Source: Septoria linicola (lineage: Eukaryota; Ascomycota; Dothideomycetes; Mycosphaerellales; Mycosphaerellaceae). Taken from it: a stretch of 64,000 bases of DNA. Under the pieces are notes generated by a model, which was not told where the DNA came from, did no database searches, and saw only the letters and a program-made list of their open reading frames with translations. Positions 54,127 through 64,000 of this stretch are shown piece after piece. The stretch is from contig CP099422.1 in NCBI GenBank assembly GCA_024114885.1, forward strand, positions 2,418,001-2,482,000, in the 5' to 3' direction. Numbering within the stretch: position 1 is the stretch's first letter; each line of letters opens with the position of its first letter. The position numbers and the translations under genes are program-made.

Positions 54127-54604
54127 ATGTCTGGACAGCAAGACCCATTGGAGATCGCCAAGCAGGCAGAGCGTGACCTGAACACCCAGGAAGCAAAGGG
54201 CAACACAAAGAATGCCAGCGATTCAGGTAAACAGTCTCCGTCCCATCTACAGCAAGCACAATCCAAATGAACTGACCATTTCGACCTAGTAAACGACTCC
54301 GGCATCAACGAAGCCGCCACAACCAAGTTCCCTGGTGCAACGGTCAAGGTCGGTGGCCAGCGCGAAGTGCCCCTCGAAGAGGGTGGAAGCATCAAGAAGG
54401 AGACTGGACAGTGAGTCGTCATGCAATACTCTCTCACAACAAGGACATGAGCTGACCCGTCATTTTCACAGAGTCACCAAGCAAGAAGACTTCGAAGGCC
54501 CAGGCGGTCCAGAGGACAAAGCTGCCATCGACGCCGCGAACCGAGGAGGAGACAACGATATCCGCGAGAATGTCAGACAGGGCGGAGAGACCAAGAGGCC
54601 TTAG
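54127..54604 (+). CDS. Small hydrophilic protein, 117 aa
   Basis: Exons 54127-54226, 54290-54410, 54472-54604. The donors (GTAAAC, GTGAGT), acceptors (CTAG, CACAG) and phases agree. The protein is rich in Gly, Glu, Lys, Asp and Asn with no hydrophobic core (GATVKVGGQREVPLEEGGS, QEDFEGPGGPEDKAAID), typical of intrinsically disordered stress-type proteins. Similar short proteins are widespread in ascomycetes but have no assigned function. It converges with inn1. Confidence 0.78.
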
Positions 54605-54937
54605 ATTGTATATCATGCATTGAGGTGATTTATGATGAGCGGCATTGGCAATAGGATAACTTAGTCTGCTGATGTTATGAACAAAATCAAAAGAAAGATG
54701 AAACCAGAAACTGCTGGACATTGATTCAGCTACTTTGCACAAAACTGCCAATGGCAGACAGATATGTCTTACTGACCCTCGCTGCTGCATCAATCACAGC
54801 AAGGCGCCATGCCTCTTCCCTGTCCGTCCCTCGCCAATATCATTGATTGATCATACCTTATGCCACAATGCATGTCATTGCACACATGCCATCCCAAACG
54901 CCAGTCCCCCATGCGAACCAATGCTTTCTATTCCGAT
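54605..54937. other. Convergent intergenic region
   Basis: Between the stops of the small hydrophilic protein gene and inn1. No coding seen. Confidence 0.3.
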
Positions 54938-57562
54938 TTAGTAGTAACTGTTCCTATCCCTGTGGCTCCTCACTGGAACAAATGCGGCGCCGGAGTTCCG
55001 TGATCGACTACCACCTCCGATGTCTATGCTCGAGATCTCACGGGAGAGCGCGTCTTCGCTGTAGCCTCCACCAGGTGAGAGTGACAGCGGCACTTTGGGT
55101 GGTAGAGAAGGGGGGCCGTATGAATCCCGAGTTGATCGGGAGAAGTGCTGTTGATGCTGCTCGTATGGATCTGGTACTGAATAGTGGTTGTCGTGACTTC
55201 TCATCGAATCCATGGGAGGCTCGGAGGCATATCGTGGTTGTGACGACGCCTTGAGCACGCCTCGGATCTTCGCAGCTGTCGCAGGCTTGGTATGCTGTTC
55301 TGGTGTGTTGGATCCAGGCTTCATTCGGACATTGATCACCGTGTCCTTGGACAAGCTGCGAGGTCCGAACTCCTTTTCTCGACCAAGTCCATATGTCTTG
55401 GTTGGCGTCTTCTTCGAAGGCTCGGGTGCCCATGAGTCCACGGGAAGGTGGTCAGAAGGATCTATCTCTTGACCATGCCAGCCTACGATCGGACCCTTCG
55501 ACGAGCTCGCTTCAGCACCCGGCGCTGTTGGATTGTGAGCACCAAAATCATCTGGTGAGAATGGAATCGCAGATGGGCTACTTTCAGACATGGATGGTCG
55601 TGGGGAAACCGACTTCCGCGGCATCGAATGAGCCTTAGGATTGACAGTGGTTGATAGCGGACTCACGTCTGATGACTCGAAAGCGCGAACTGGAAACTGC
55701 AGGCTATACGGGCTCCGAGATGCTGACGCTGGCTGCGATGGTGCTGGGGCTGGAGATATCGCACGCGGCTTGATCAAAGGCACTGAGTTCTCTCGTGCAC
55801 GATCGTAGTGATTATAAGAGACTTGGTGCTCAGGCGTGCCATGCGGATTTGGACTTCGTGCTCGGGGCACTTCCTGGGATAGCGGATGTGGCTGCCTTGA
55901 TGGAGTACCATACTGCTCTGTGACACTGTTTCGTCCAGGCATGTGCCGCCCATACGGGGATGTTCTCGCATTTGGTGAAGAACTTTGCTGACCAGCTGGC
56001 GAAGAGAGATTCGGCGTGGAATGATATGTGTTTTGGTAGGGTGATTGCCCGCCATAATCATCGAACGACTGTCCGCGTCTGGGATAGCCATGACTGGGCG
56101 GCGTGTCCTGCCCATATTCCCGTTCGATACTCTGTAGAGCTGATGTACTCGGCAGGTATTGCTGCCGGGCAGAGGGTGGTGTGCCGCCGTACCTTGGCGT
56201 TGGAGGCTGATTGTGCTGCGTGCGATAGTGAGGCACTACAGGCGCGCTATTGCTGTGCATCGGCGGTGGTGGAGGTGGGGAGGACTCCAGATCCTCTTCC
56301 ACATATGCCTGCTTGTCAGAATACGCTCCACCAAACTCGTCCTGCCAACCCGGTGGCACATCATTTCTCCTCTGTCGTCCAACTGCCATCTGTTGATACT
56401 GATAGTCGACATCAGGGATCGGATCGGGATATTCTGTTCGAAGCTGATGATGTCCATTGTCGTGGGGGCGATGCTCAATCTGATGAGACATGGGCACTAT
56501 TGGTGCAGAGTGCGAGTGAGGAATGCCGATATGGCTCATGGGCCGAGGCAGAGGTTGTGGGTGCGGCTGTGATTGTTGCCGCTGTCCATAGCGAGGCTGT
56601 GACGGTAACGGACCACGCGATCGACTGCTTGGACCCAATTGTGGTAGGAAGTCAGGTTGTGCGGGCTCTGCAGCGTACGGCTCATAGACCTCGGGTTCGG
56701 GATTCTGCTCGTACTCTTCATAGTGCTGGCTCTGCGGTGGCTCCGGGTGAGGCAAAGGTGTAGATGAACCGCTTTGCACGCCTTTTTGTCCGAACAGGGT
56801 GGATTCTGATTGGGGGTAGTTATAGGTCTTGGGTGCTGCTGGAGCTGAAGCCATTCGAGCCGCGATCTGGAAATCGCGAGGACCGTGCTTCGCTCTGCCA
56901 GGTATAGGTCGCTCCGGTATCACCACATCCATAGTAGCTGGTGCATTTGGGTTCGTTGGTAGCGGCCTCCTCTTGACCTTGGGCTGCAACGTGCCATACT
57001 GCTGCCTCAGCTCGTCTGCCATTGAGATGGTCTCTTGCTTCGTCTCGGGCTTCTCTCGTGAGTCGTAGTAGGTGAGTTCGACTCGCAGCTCTCCAGCATA
57101 TTTGCCCTTGCACGTCAGACCCTGCCACAGATCTCCCTTTCCTCCCCCAGGTGCAATGATGTTGTCCAGGTCGACCCATGCCTCTCCGATCAGATCAGTC
57201 CGTTTGTCCTCGTTGAACACGGATATCTTGAGCTTATAGTAATCCGGCGAGTCGTGAACGGTGAATCGAAGTTCCTGATCCCTACACCGTTGTCTGTCAG
57301 CATTGCTCGAGTCCATCAGTTTGTGCTAACCAGCTTACCATCTGGGTGTTTGGCCTCCACGCATATCAACCTCCGTCTTCCGCGCCTCCTTTCCAAGTCT
57401 AGCCGCGCAGTATGGATTCTGCTTTCCCATCGTCTTTCTGTTGGGCAAATTCTTGCCGCGGTCTACTATGACGACCAGTGTTCCAATCTCAGGTCCATCG
57501 ACGGTCATGTCGGCGAAGATGCCGGCGGCATGGGGACCACTGTTCGCCATTTTCGTGCTCAT
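54938..57562 (-). CDS. inn1: C2-domain cytokinesis protein, Inn1/Fic1 type
   Basis: Exons 57562-57339 and 57281-54938 (855 aa). The N-terminal C2 domain (about residues 20-140) reads GTLVVIVDRGKNLPNRKTMG, then QNPYCAARLGKEARKTEVD, DQELRFTVHDSPDYYKLKIS and LIGEAWVDLDNIIAPGGGKG; the intron lies just before DQELRF. The remaining 700 residues are Pro/Ser/Gln-rich and disordered with many PxxP motifs that could bind SH3 domains. Yeast Inn1 and fission yeast Fic1 link the actomyosin ring to membrane ingression and septum synthesis through SH3 proteins such as Hof1/Cdc15 and Cyk3. The filamentous-fungal versions are longer, as here. Confidence 0.92.
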
Positions 57563-58261
57563 GTCGGTCTACCGTGCACAAATGAATGTCACAGCACCGG
57601 CAGAAGTGCAGTGCTCCAGCCCAGATTATTGTTCAGCGAGCGTGGTGTAAGAGCGCGATTCTCCCAGGCCTAAGGCTGTGTTTTGTTGACTGACGCAACG
57701 GCGATGGCGCATGGCTTGGAGACGGCAACTCTATCCCGAGAACATTGCTAGTGGCTGACTTATACTTCTTGTCTGGGATGTGAACGAGAGACGTTGGAAG
57801 AGGCTTAAGAGTGCCTGTGTTACGGCGCGTGCATAGATAATTGCAAAGAGGCAGCCTTGAACGTGAAAGATGTTTGGGACACAGTTGGTAAGGTACAGTA
57901 GCTTGCAGAATGTGGCTGTCAAAGGCGTGTGGCTGGTAGAACTAAATCCGTGAAACGCGCAGACCCTTGCAACGCGATCCAACCACATCGGATCAGCTTC
58001 CGGCTTGAATTATAACGAGCGTACAAAATGACATTGAGGGCTGCTGTCGTACCCATTGTGTTCATTGTCGCTGCATGGCCACGACGAGCCTGAAGATCTG
58101 GATACAGCAAAGTCGTTCTTGAGACCAATCTTGGCATTGTTGACATCGCAACGAAGCTGAAATCTGAACCCAATCTAGCTGCCTAGGACACCCTTGCAAC
58201 CAACGTCGCGGACCGTATTCGCTGCGATGCGAGGAAGAAATCGCCAGTGGAACGATAGATC
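57563..58261. promoter_or_regulatory. inn1 upstream region
   Basis: Promoter region of inn1 and 3' flank of the next minus-strand gene. No coding recognised. Confidence 0.3.
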
Positions 58262-59436
58262 TCATGTCACCACCTTCCAGTCTATCCCAACAATCCAATT
58301 CTTTCCATCCACGTCAATCTCCCAGCACGGCGCTCGCACTCCCACAATGCTGCCAGGCGAGACATCACAACTCGACCTTCGCATGCAATCAGAAACCAAC
58401 ATGAGCCATACTTGGGCATCGTCTTGAAGTCTGCCTTGCACTAGCATTGGGCTCCGGCCAGACCTTGATTCTACCCTCACCCGGTGCAGATAAGTCTCAC
58501 CATTGAGATAGCCCTGCCCTCTTCTGCTATGCGCTGCAGCTTGTCCAGTCTCTACGACCCACTGCTGAAGCGTTGCGGCCATACCACCTGGCACAAATTT
58601 CTCTCCTCGTCGATGCGGCGAAAAGGCATCCGGAAGAGGTTCGTTCTGCTCAGCAGGAGCTACTGACGATCGTAAGAAAGCAGGACGGCGGATAGAGCTT
58701 CCCTCATCTGCGGCAGAGCTGACAACACTCGACGCTCGAGTAAATTGTTGCGGCCCAGAACGAAGAGCAGATGCCGGCGTGGTAGGATGTTTGAACATTG
58801 CATGACGTGCTGGTGACCCAACTGTGGTCTCAAAGGCCATAGCCACGTTGTCCATCTTGCGCCTTTTGGGCGAGTGCGGTAAGTCCTGAATCCATGCTCT
58901 GTCCCACTCGGCGCTCTCCGTCTTCGGTAGAACCTGCTCGGGCTGCACTTCTAACATTTCGTCGTCTTCATCATTGGTCTCCTGAGACGGCGGCTCCTCG
59001 ACTTCTTCAGTAGATCGCACATGAGGCCGCAGAGCGTGTACGAGGCTGCTCCCAGCAGGAGACTCTGGTTGTGTAGTCCGAAGACTGGACGCCTCTGATC
59101 GAGCAGTTCCAAATCGAGGTGTCTGCGCAAATTGTCTTGTGCCGGTCTGAGGCTTCGGTGTTGATTGAGTAAAGCCATCTCCACTGCTTATTAGAGCAGG
59201 CTTCGCGGTATACGCTGGCTTGTGCGTAGACTTCGGTGCTGGCCCATCGAAGCCATCACCACGTGAGAACTTTGGTGTAGAAGTCTTCTTGCCATCATGA
59301 GTACTTTTCTCTTGTTTGCGACCATACAGGAAACGATGTGGCGATGGCGTCTGCCACTGTATGTTAGCTTCCTGACAAGAAAGTAGTCTGGAGATGTACC
59401 TACCACAGGTGGCGGCATCGCGTCAACCTTTCTCAT
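58262..59436 (-). CDS. Hypothetical nuclear-type protein with a conserved C-terminal domain
   Basis: Exons 59436-59404 and 59356-58262 (375 aa). The 47-nt intron (donor GTAGGT, acceptor ATACAG) joins MPPPV to WQTPSPHRFLYGRKQ in phase. Residues 1-160 are Thr/Ser/Pro-rich and disordered; a KRRK stretch (SPKRRKMDN) could be a nuclear localisation signal. Residues about 270-375 form a compact domain, FVPGGMAATLQQWVVETGQ...VSPGSIVGVRAPCWEIDVDGKNWIVGIDW, whose alternating strands suggest an OB-like barrel. I cannot name the family; a DNA-binding or chromosome role is speculation. The start could be the second ATG at 59418. Confidence 0.7.
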
Positions 59437-59657
59437 ATGAAGCCTTGCTGGAATCAAGCTGTAAGACAATTGCGATGAACATGTTGATGAGTTTCAAAAA
59501 GCTTCTTGTATGCTATCATCAATGGCAGGAACGATGTGAGCGACCTTCACAGGGCAAGTACAGGACAGAAAGTGGGTGAGGCAAATCACTTTGGCAAGCG
59601 CGTCATTTTCGCGTTCACGCGTAAAACATCTGGGACACCTATCTCTACTCAAGATAT

Positions 59658-61350
59658 CTAAAACAACTTCATGGTCGCATTACCATTTCCCAGATCGCCA
59701 CTTTGTGTCGTGAAGTCACTGATCTCACCCAGATCACTGATACGTCCGAGCAAGAACTCAAGCTGTCTGTACGCGGCAGAAGGCGCGTACTGAGGAACCA
59801 TGTGTCCACTCAACTCAACCGTAGCAAAAGTCAAGCCACGCTCAGTGTGCCACTTTCCAAAGTTGCCGGCGCCAGCAAGTGTACCTTGACTGAGCTCAGT
59901 ATGGTATGGCACGTAGAAGTCGTTCCACTCTTCAGGTGATTTGGAGAAGCCCTGCGCGCCGGACCAGGTCATATTTTGGATAGCGAAGATGCTTCCGTTC
60001 TTGATCAGAACAAAATCGAGCTCGGCGTGAGCAATGATAGTCTTCTTGTTCTTCTCGATGACTCTAGGGAGGACGCTGAGGGCTGAGGGTGGGCTGTTGT
60101 CTGTGTCTAGCACACCGCCTGAGCACTCTTCCCACTCGCCAAGTGGTGCATTAATAGCCTTCTGAACGTCAGTGCGGTTGAAGTAGATGTTCGCGCCCTC
60201 TGGAGTGTAGCCAAAAGAACCCGGAAAGCCGAGAACGTCCCAGAGCAGAGGACATGTGGTGGCTACCTGGTAGATATCCCAGCATGGATTAACGAGCGAC
60301 GCCGCAGTGGTAATATCGTTGAAGATGCGGCAGCTGTCATTCTTCATATCGACATCCGGTGGTGTAGGCAGCGGTCCACTCGGCGGAAACTTGTATGCTT
60401 CGTCGATAAACTTCTGATATCCGCACTGCTCGTGGCGTTCATGAAGCTCTTCCATGTAAGTGTCATTCAGGTTGAACAGATTGCCCCAGTAGTCCACGAA
60501 TGGCAGAGCAGGTATATCTCCCTGCACCACGTCATCCGTGAGAGATGGGTCGTAGAACATGATGCTCTCTACATTGTAGTATTCTGTGTCCGTCTCGTTG
60601 TGCATTGCATCAGCAATGTATGGGACGTAGTAGCCAGCATAGCTCTCTCCCGTTATGAAGATCTTGCGATCGTGCAAGCCGAAGGTATCGACGAAGTTCT
60701 TCCAGAAGCCCAAGCTGCGGTTTTGTTAGCATCACACCGGCACTCCAACGTTGGCCCATGACTTCAACTTACAACTGCTTCGCAACCTCGATCTCATCAG
60801 TAGCTGGCGGCGTGCCTTTCTGCGGACTGAACCCAGTTCCAGCAGGCTGCTCAATCCACACCACATTCGTCAGATTGACCCACGTGTATGGATTCTTGAC
60901 CGGCTTAAACGTTCCATACTGCCACAAGAAAGGTCCATTCTCTTGAAGAAGACCTTCCAAACTACTGCATCCAGGCCCTCCGTTGAGCCAGATCGTTATC
61001 TCTGAAATCGCGTCTGGGTTCGAAGAGGGGAAGAACCAGAACCACAGCTCGCTGACGTTTTGTCCCGGCCCAATGGGCAGCATCCCAGCATAAGACTCGC
61101 CCACATCGAAGTCCACATCTGGAATAGCAGAGCCATTGACAGCGAACTTCTTTACTGCCTCAGTCTGATTGATAATCGGCGTGGAAGAGTTGGCAAAAGC
61201 AGATCCATAACCCGGAGGTGAGCTGGATTGAGGTACTCGCTTCGCAAGCTGTGGTGGGACATTCTTCTTGTTAAACTTGGTCGGATCTCTCATCGCCGAC
61301 GACACAGAGGCCAGCAGCCCAAGTGCAGCCAAGCTGCTGGTGACCTTCAT
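59658..61350 (-). CDS. Serine carboxypeptidase S1-type
   Basis: Exons 61350-60773 and 60714-59658 (544 aa), with a 58-nt intron that keeps phase. Signal peptide at residues 1-19. Family motifs: ITIWLNGGPGCSSLEGLLQENGP (oxyanion region), IEQPAGTGFS, the nucleophile serine in GESYAGYYVPY, the catalytic Asp region HAELDFVLIKNG, and the His in SGHMVPQYAPSAAYRQLEFLLG. The ELDFVLIKNG and W-G pocket arrangement fits S1 enzymes, which are secreted or vacuolar and remove C-terminal residues, including basic ones, at acidic pH. Several N-x-S/T sequons are present. The start at 61350 is chosen over an upstream ATG (61434) because it begins a clean signal peptide. Confidence 0.93.
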
Positions 61351-62305
61351 CTTTGCAGGAGAAAAGCAGAAGAGTGAAAAAGTTGGTGAGGAAAGCCCAA
61401 GATTTAAGAAATGCAAACAAGACAGCCCAAGCAACGCACCAGCATGCGTGGCACTTACCAGATCGATCTATCGTCCAGAGTATATCATACGCGAGAAGGT
61501 ATCCACCGCTATCTCAGGTACGCAAAGGCGGAGGAATCAGTCACAGCGATTGATAAAACGCTTTGTGGATGGAGAAGCTGTCATGTTGCATCGCTACTGC
61601 CGTAGCATCGTATCGCGGCACGCGACACCCGACGCCGTCCAGCAACGTGCATACACTTTCGCCTGCATGTCCAATCTCATTGGTTTCTTGTCTTGGTCTT
61701 CCATAGAGCACCTCTCATCGTGTAGTTCACAAGACGTCATCATCAATGGATCTAGTCTTCGGGCGACGCCAGTGTCTTTCTGGAAGGTGGGAGTGCCGCA
61801 TGGTCGCATGAGTCGGATATCGCCAAATACTCTAGCTTGAAGGCTACGTAGTTCGGGGTTACATATTGCACTCAAAATTGGTTCGCGATGTGTAGCAGGA
61901 GGCGCTGTATGATCAGGTCTGAAGTGAAGTGAGCAACTGACACAAGTTCATGCCCAGCTCACAGAACAAGGATCATCAGCTTACGCCGCGTCGTCAGTGG
62001 CAGAGCGCATGGATGTGGCTGAGATACCAAGGTCACAGAACAGGCCACCACAAAGAATGCGAGAATTAGGTATGGTCATAAGAGAACATCATTACAGTCC
62101 TACTGAGCTACGCAGCACAAGACACAGTCCATGTCCGATTCCTCCACCAAAACGCCTCGATCGCCCACCCAGAGTCCTTTCCCAAAGTCGTTATAGCATC
62201 AGCAATCTCCGTGCGCAAAGGAGCGTATGTAGATTGAGAGCGCTTCTCATCATCATTTGCTGTGCGGTAATAGTAGTGTCAGTCTGAGCGCAGGTGGTAG
62301 CAAGC
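61351..62305. promoter_or_regulatory. Upstream region of the carboxypeptidase gene
   Basis: Nearly 1 kb between the carboxypeptidase start and the stop of the NBR1-type gene. Open frames on both strands show no features of real proteins. Confidence 0.35.
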
Positions 62306-64000
62306 CTAGCGAGAGGCCACAGTCTCGTGATCAGATGCGTCAAGAATGTCGTACTCCTCATCCGTCAAGAAGCCGTCATCCTCGCTGTCATCCTCATTGG
62401 CACTGAGAACCTCGAGTTCATCGTCGAGCTCCACAAAGTCATCCTCGACGACAGTTGGTGAAGTGACTTCAGGCATCGTCATTCCAGTTGGGCTGGCAGA
62501 CCGCTCGATCTCGCCGTTCTCGTTCTCAACGTAAGCAGCCTTGCCCTTAAGAGAACTGCTGGTCGCAGACTCATATGTGCTGCTGGAAGGGCTCTCCTTG
62601 TGAAGCTTGGGGAAGACCATCTGGCTGCGCTCGAGCTCGTCTTGAACATTGGCGTGCTTGGTAACCTGCTCGACGATCTTCTTGACCTTCTCGCTCTCCT
62701 CTTGTGCCTTCTTCTTAGCGGCTGCGACCTGCATCTTGGTGTGCTCGGCCTGCAGGCGTTCGCGCTCTTCGCGGGTCTTTTGGATGTTTGCCTTGATCTG
62801 GGCAACACGCTGACGGAGAGCCTCCTTACCGACTTGGGCATTGCTGTGGTGAGTCCAGCTTGGGATCTCCTCGCGCTTCATGGCGTTCATGCTATGAGCC
62901 TGGAGCTGCTCGCGTTGAGCGTTCAGCTGAGCTACCATCTGTTCGCGACGCTGCTTCTGCTGCTCGCGCATGGCGGCGAGGCGTGCTGAAAGGTTCATGT
63001 TGTCCATGCTGTTGTATGCAGGTGGCTGCTCCGAGGGAACGCATGGTTGAAACAATTGCGCAGGTGGCAACGGGAGCGAGGAACGTGGACCGCATGCGCG
63101 CACGGGCATGAAGGGAGCTGTCTGCATCACTGGTGCCATGACTGGGGCCATTGGTGCGACAGGAACCTCAATCTGCTCTGCCTTCTTGACCTCGATGTCG
63201 CACCATAGGCGGTTGCCGAATGGTGTGCCATCAGCAGCCTTGACACGCCAGTAGCTGATGCTCTTGCCCTCGCGCAAAGGTGCCTTCATCACAACCTTGA
63301 AAGCCACCTCTTCGCCAACGGCAACCTCGCGGCCGACGACGTTGCTCTCGGTGGCTTCGTTGATGGCTGCGACGGATGCTGGGTGGCTGTTATCCACGTT
63401 GAGCATGTTGTCGCCTCCGACGTAGCGCACGCTGCATCCCGCAGGCCAAGCGTATGGGCCCGGGTTCTTCATGGTCCACACTTGAGTGAAACGCGTCTCG
63501 GGCTCAACGACCATGCCGTCTGGAATGGTGTCCTTGACAAAGCGAGCATCGAGCAAAGTCGATGGGATGTCTGACTTTGGCTGAATGGCCTGTGGTGCTG
63601 GTGGTGCCTCGTACTTCTTGACTGGAATGAAGATGGGCGCGGTTTCTCTCTTGACCTCGGTCGGTTTTATCTCCGCGACTGTCTGCACTGGAGAAGGCGC
63701 AGTGACTGGGATGCTCACTGGGGCGGCACGACGGTCGCCCATGAAACGGACGTGACCACCTTGATCCTCGTTCTCGGTAGACACACTCACGTTACGGACG
63801 GGTGTCTTGAGCATGATGAGTGGATGAGTACGGTTGTGGTGGTTGCCAGGCAGAGCCTCGCAAGAAGCGCAGAAGTCGGTGTCGTGGCAGATGGTGCACT
63901 TGTAGCGAACACCACTGATGAAAGGCTGGTTGGCCTTCTTGCTGCACAGTGGGCCATCACAGTGAACTCCAAAGTGACGAACCATTGTCGCGCCCTGGTC
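62306..64000 (-). CDS. nbr1: NBR1-type selective autophagy receptor (5' end beyond window)
   Basis: The frame is open to the window edge, so the start is missing; an ATG at 63985 sits directly before a domain and is probably internal. Visible order: a ZZ-type zinc finger (HCDGPLC...CTICHDTDFCASC...HPL), a linker, an NBR1 four-tryptophan domain (DGMVVEPETRFTQVWTMKNPG...AWPAG...ISYWRVKAADGTPFGNRLWCDIEV), a Met/Gln-rich coiled coil, and an acidic C-terminus with candidate Atg8-interacting motifs (DDFVEL and DEEYDIL). NBR1 homologues carry cargo to the autophagosome or vacuole; in filamentous fungi they usually have an N-terminal PB1 and several ZZ fingers, which would lie outside. Confidence 0.9.
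   Translation of the reverse strand, partial: DQGATMVRHFGVHCDGPLCSKKANQPFISGVRYKCTICHDTDFCASCEALPGNHHNRTHPLIMLKTPVRNVSVSTENEDQGGHVRFMGDRRAAPVSIPVTAPSPVQTVAEIKPTEVKRETAPIFIPVKKYEAPPAPQAIQPKSDIPSTLLDARFVKDTIPDGMVVEPETRFTQVWTMKNPGPYAWPAGCSVRYVGGDNMLNVDNSHPASVAAINEATESNVVGREVAVGEEVAFKVVMKAPLREGKSISYWRVKAADGTPFGNRLWCDIEVKKAEQIEVPVAPMAPVMAPVMQTAPFMPVRACGPRSSLPLPPAQLFQPCVPSEQPPAYNSMDNMNLSARLAAMREQQKQRREQMVAQLNAQREQLQAHSMNAMKREEIPSWTHHSNAQVGKEALRQRVAQIKANIQKTREERERLQAEHTKMQVAAAKKKAQEESEKVKKIVEQVTKHANVQDELERSQMVFPKLHKESPSSSTYESATSSSLKGKAAYVENENGEIERSASPTGMTMPEVTSPTVVEDDFVELDDELEVLSANEDDSEDDGFLTDEEYDILDASDHETVASR

Noticed and set aside
1..64000. tRNA genes, CRISPR arrays, prokaryotic operons or viral insertions
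   Set aside because: No tRNA-like box A/B with a foldable cloverleaf, no direct-repeat spacer array, and no viral or bacterial coding was seen by reading; the window is typical fungal nuclear DNA.

Overview
The window is nuclear DNA of a filamentous ascomycete (Pezizomycotina). The evidence is a wetA conidiation regulator, an Inn1/Fic1-type C2 protein, DUF7053, DUF7726, 2EXR and Par32-like proteins, and short spliceosomal introns (mostly 47-66 nt, with CTAAC/CTGAC-like branch sites). The gene content suggests a dothideomycete, but that is inference. About thirty protein genes lie on both strands. I saw no tRNA, rRNA, CRISPR array or intact transposon.

Left end (0.4-15.2 kb): a secreted collagen-like gene built from tiny exons (410-2119); a 2.6 kb gene-free pyrimidine-skewed stretch; a protein kinase; a 2EXR protein; a senescence-domain protein; a serine racemase/threonine dehydratase-type PLP enzyme; the Ran GTPase; and a protein with an internal ubiquitin domain that keeps its LRLRGG end. 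From 15.2 to 21.6 kb the DNA is decayed: a broken 2EXR gene, a 4 kb desert holding a diverged tandem repeat, and a broken secreted Thr/Ser-rich gene.

Middle (21.7-45.9 kb): wetA, a DUF7053 protein with paired Cys/His motifs, a Na+/H+ antiporter, a phospholipase D-like protein, a frame-broken DUF7726 gene, a small hypothetical gene, a peroxisomal dienoyl-CoA isomerase, a DUF4267 membrane protein, Arp1 (dynactin), a Par32-like protein, an Osh3-type oxysterol-binding protein, Ubc12 (NEDD8 E2), a MOSC protein and a Shb17-like sugar bisphosphatase. This is mostly housekeeping, with two small hypothetical genes between.

Right end (46-64 kb): a large GPI-anchor-type repeat surface protein and a membrane-anchored aspartic-protease-fold protein that has lost its first catalytic Asp, divergently arranged across 1.4 kb; a small hydrophilic protein; Inn1/Fic1 (cytokinesis); an unrecognised nuclear-type protein; a serine carboxypeptidase S1; and the 3' part of an NBR1-type selective autophagy receptor that runs off the window.

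The most unusual objects are the micro-exon collagen-like gene, the internal-ubiquitin protein, the non-catalytic protease-fold membrane protein facing the repeat adhesin, and the four-copy bipartite repeat at 16.4-17.4 kb. All splice models were made by eye from splice signals and reading phase; none is backed by transcripts.
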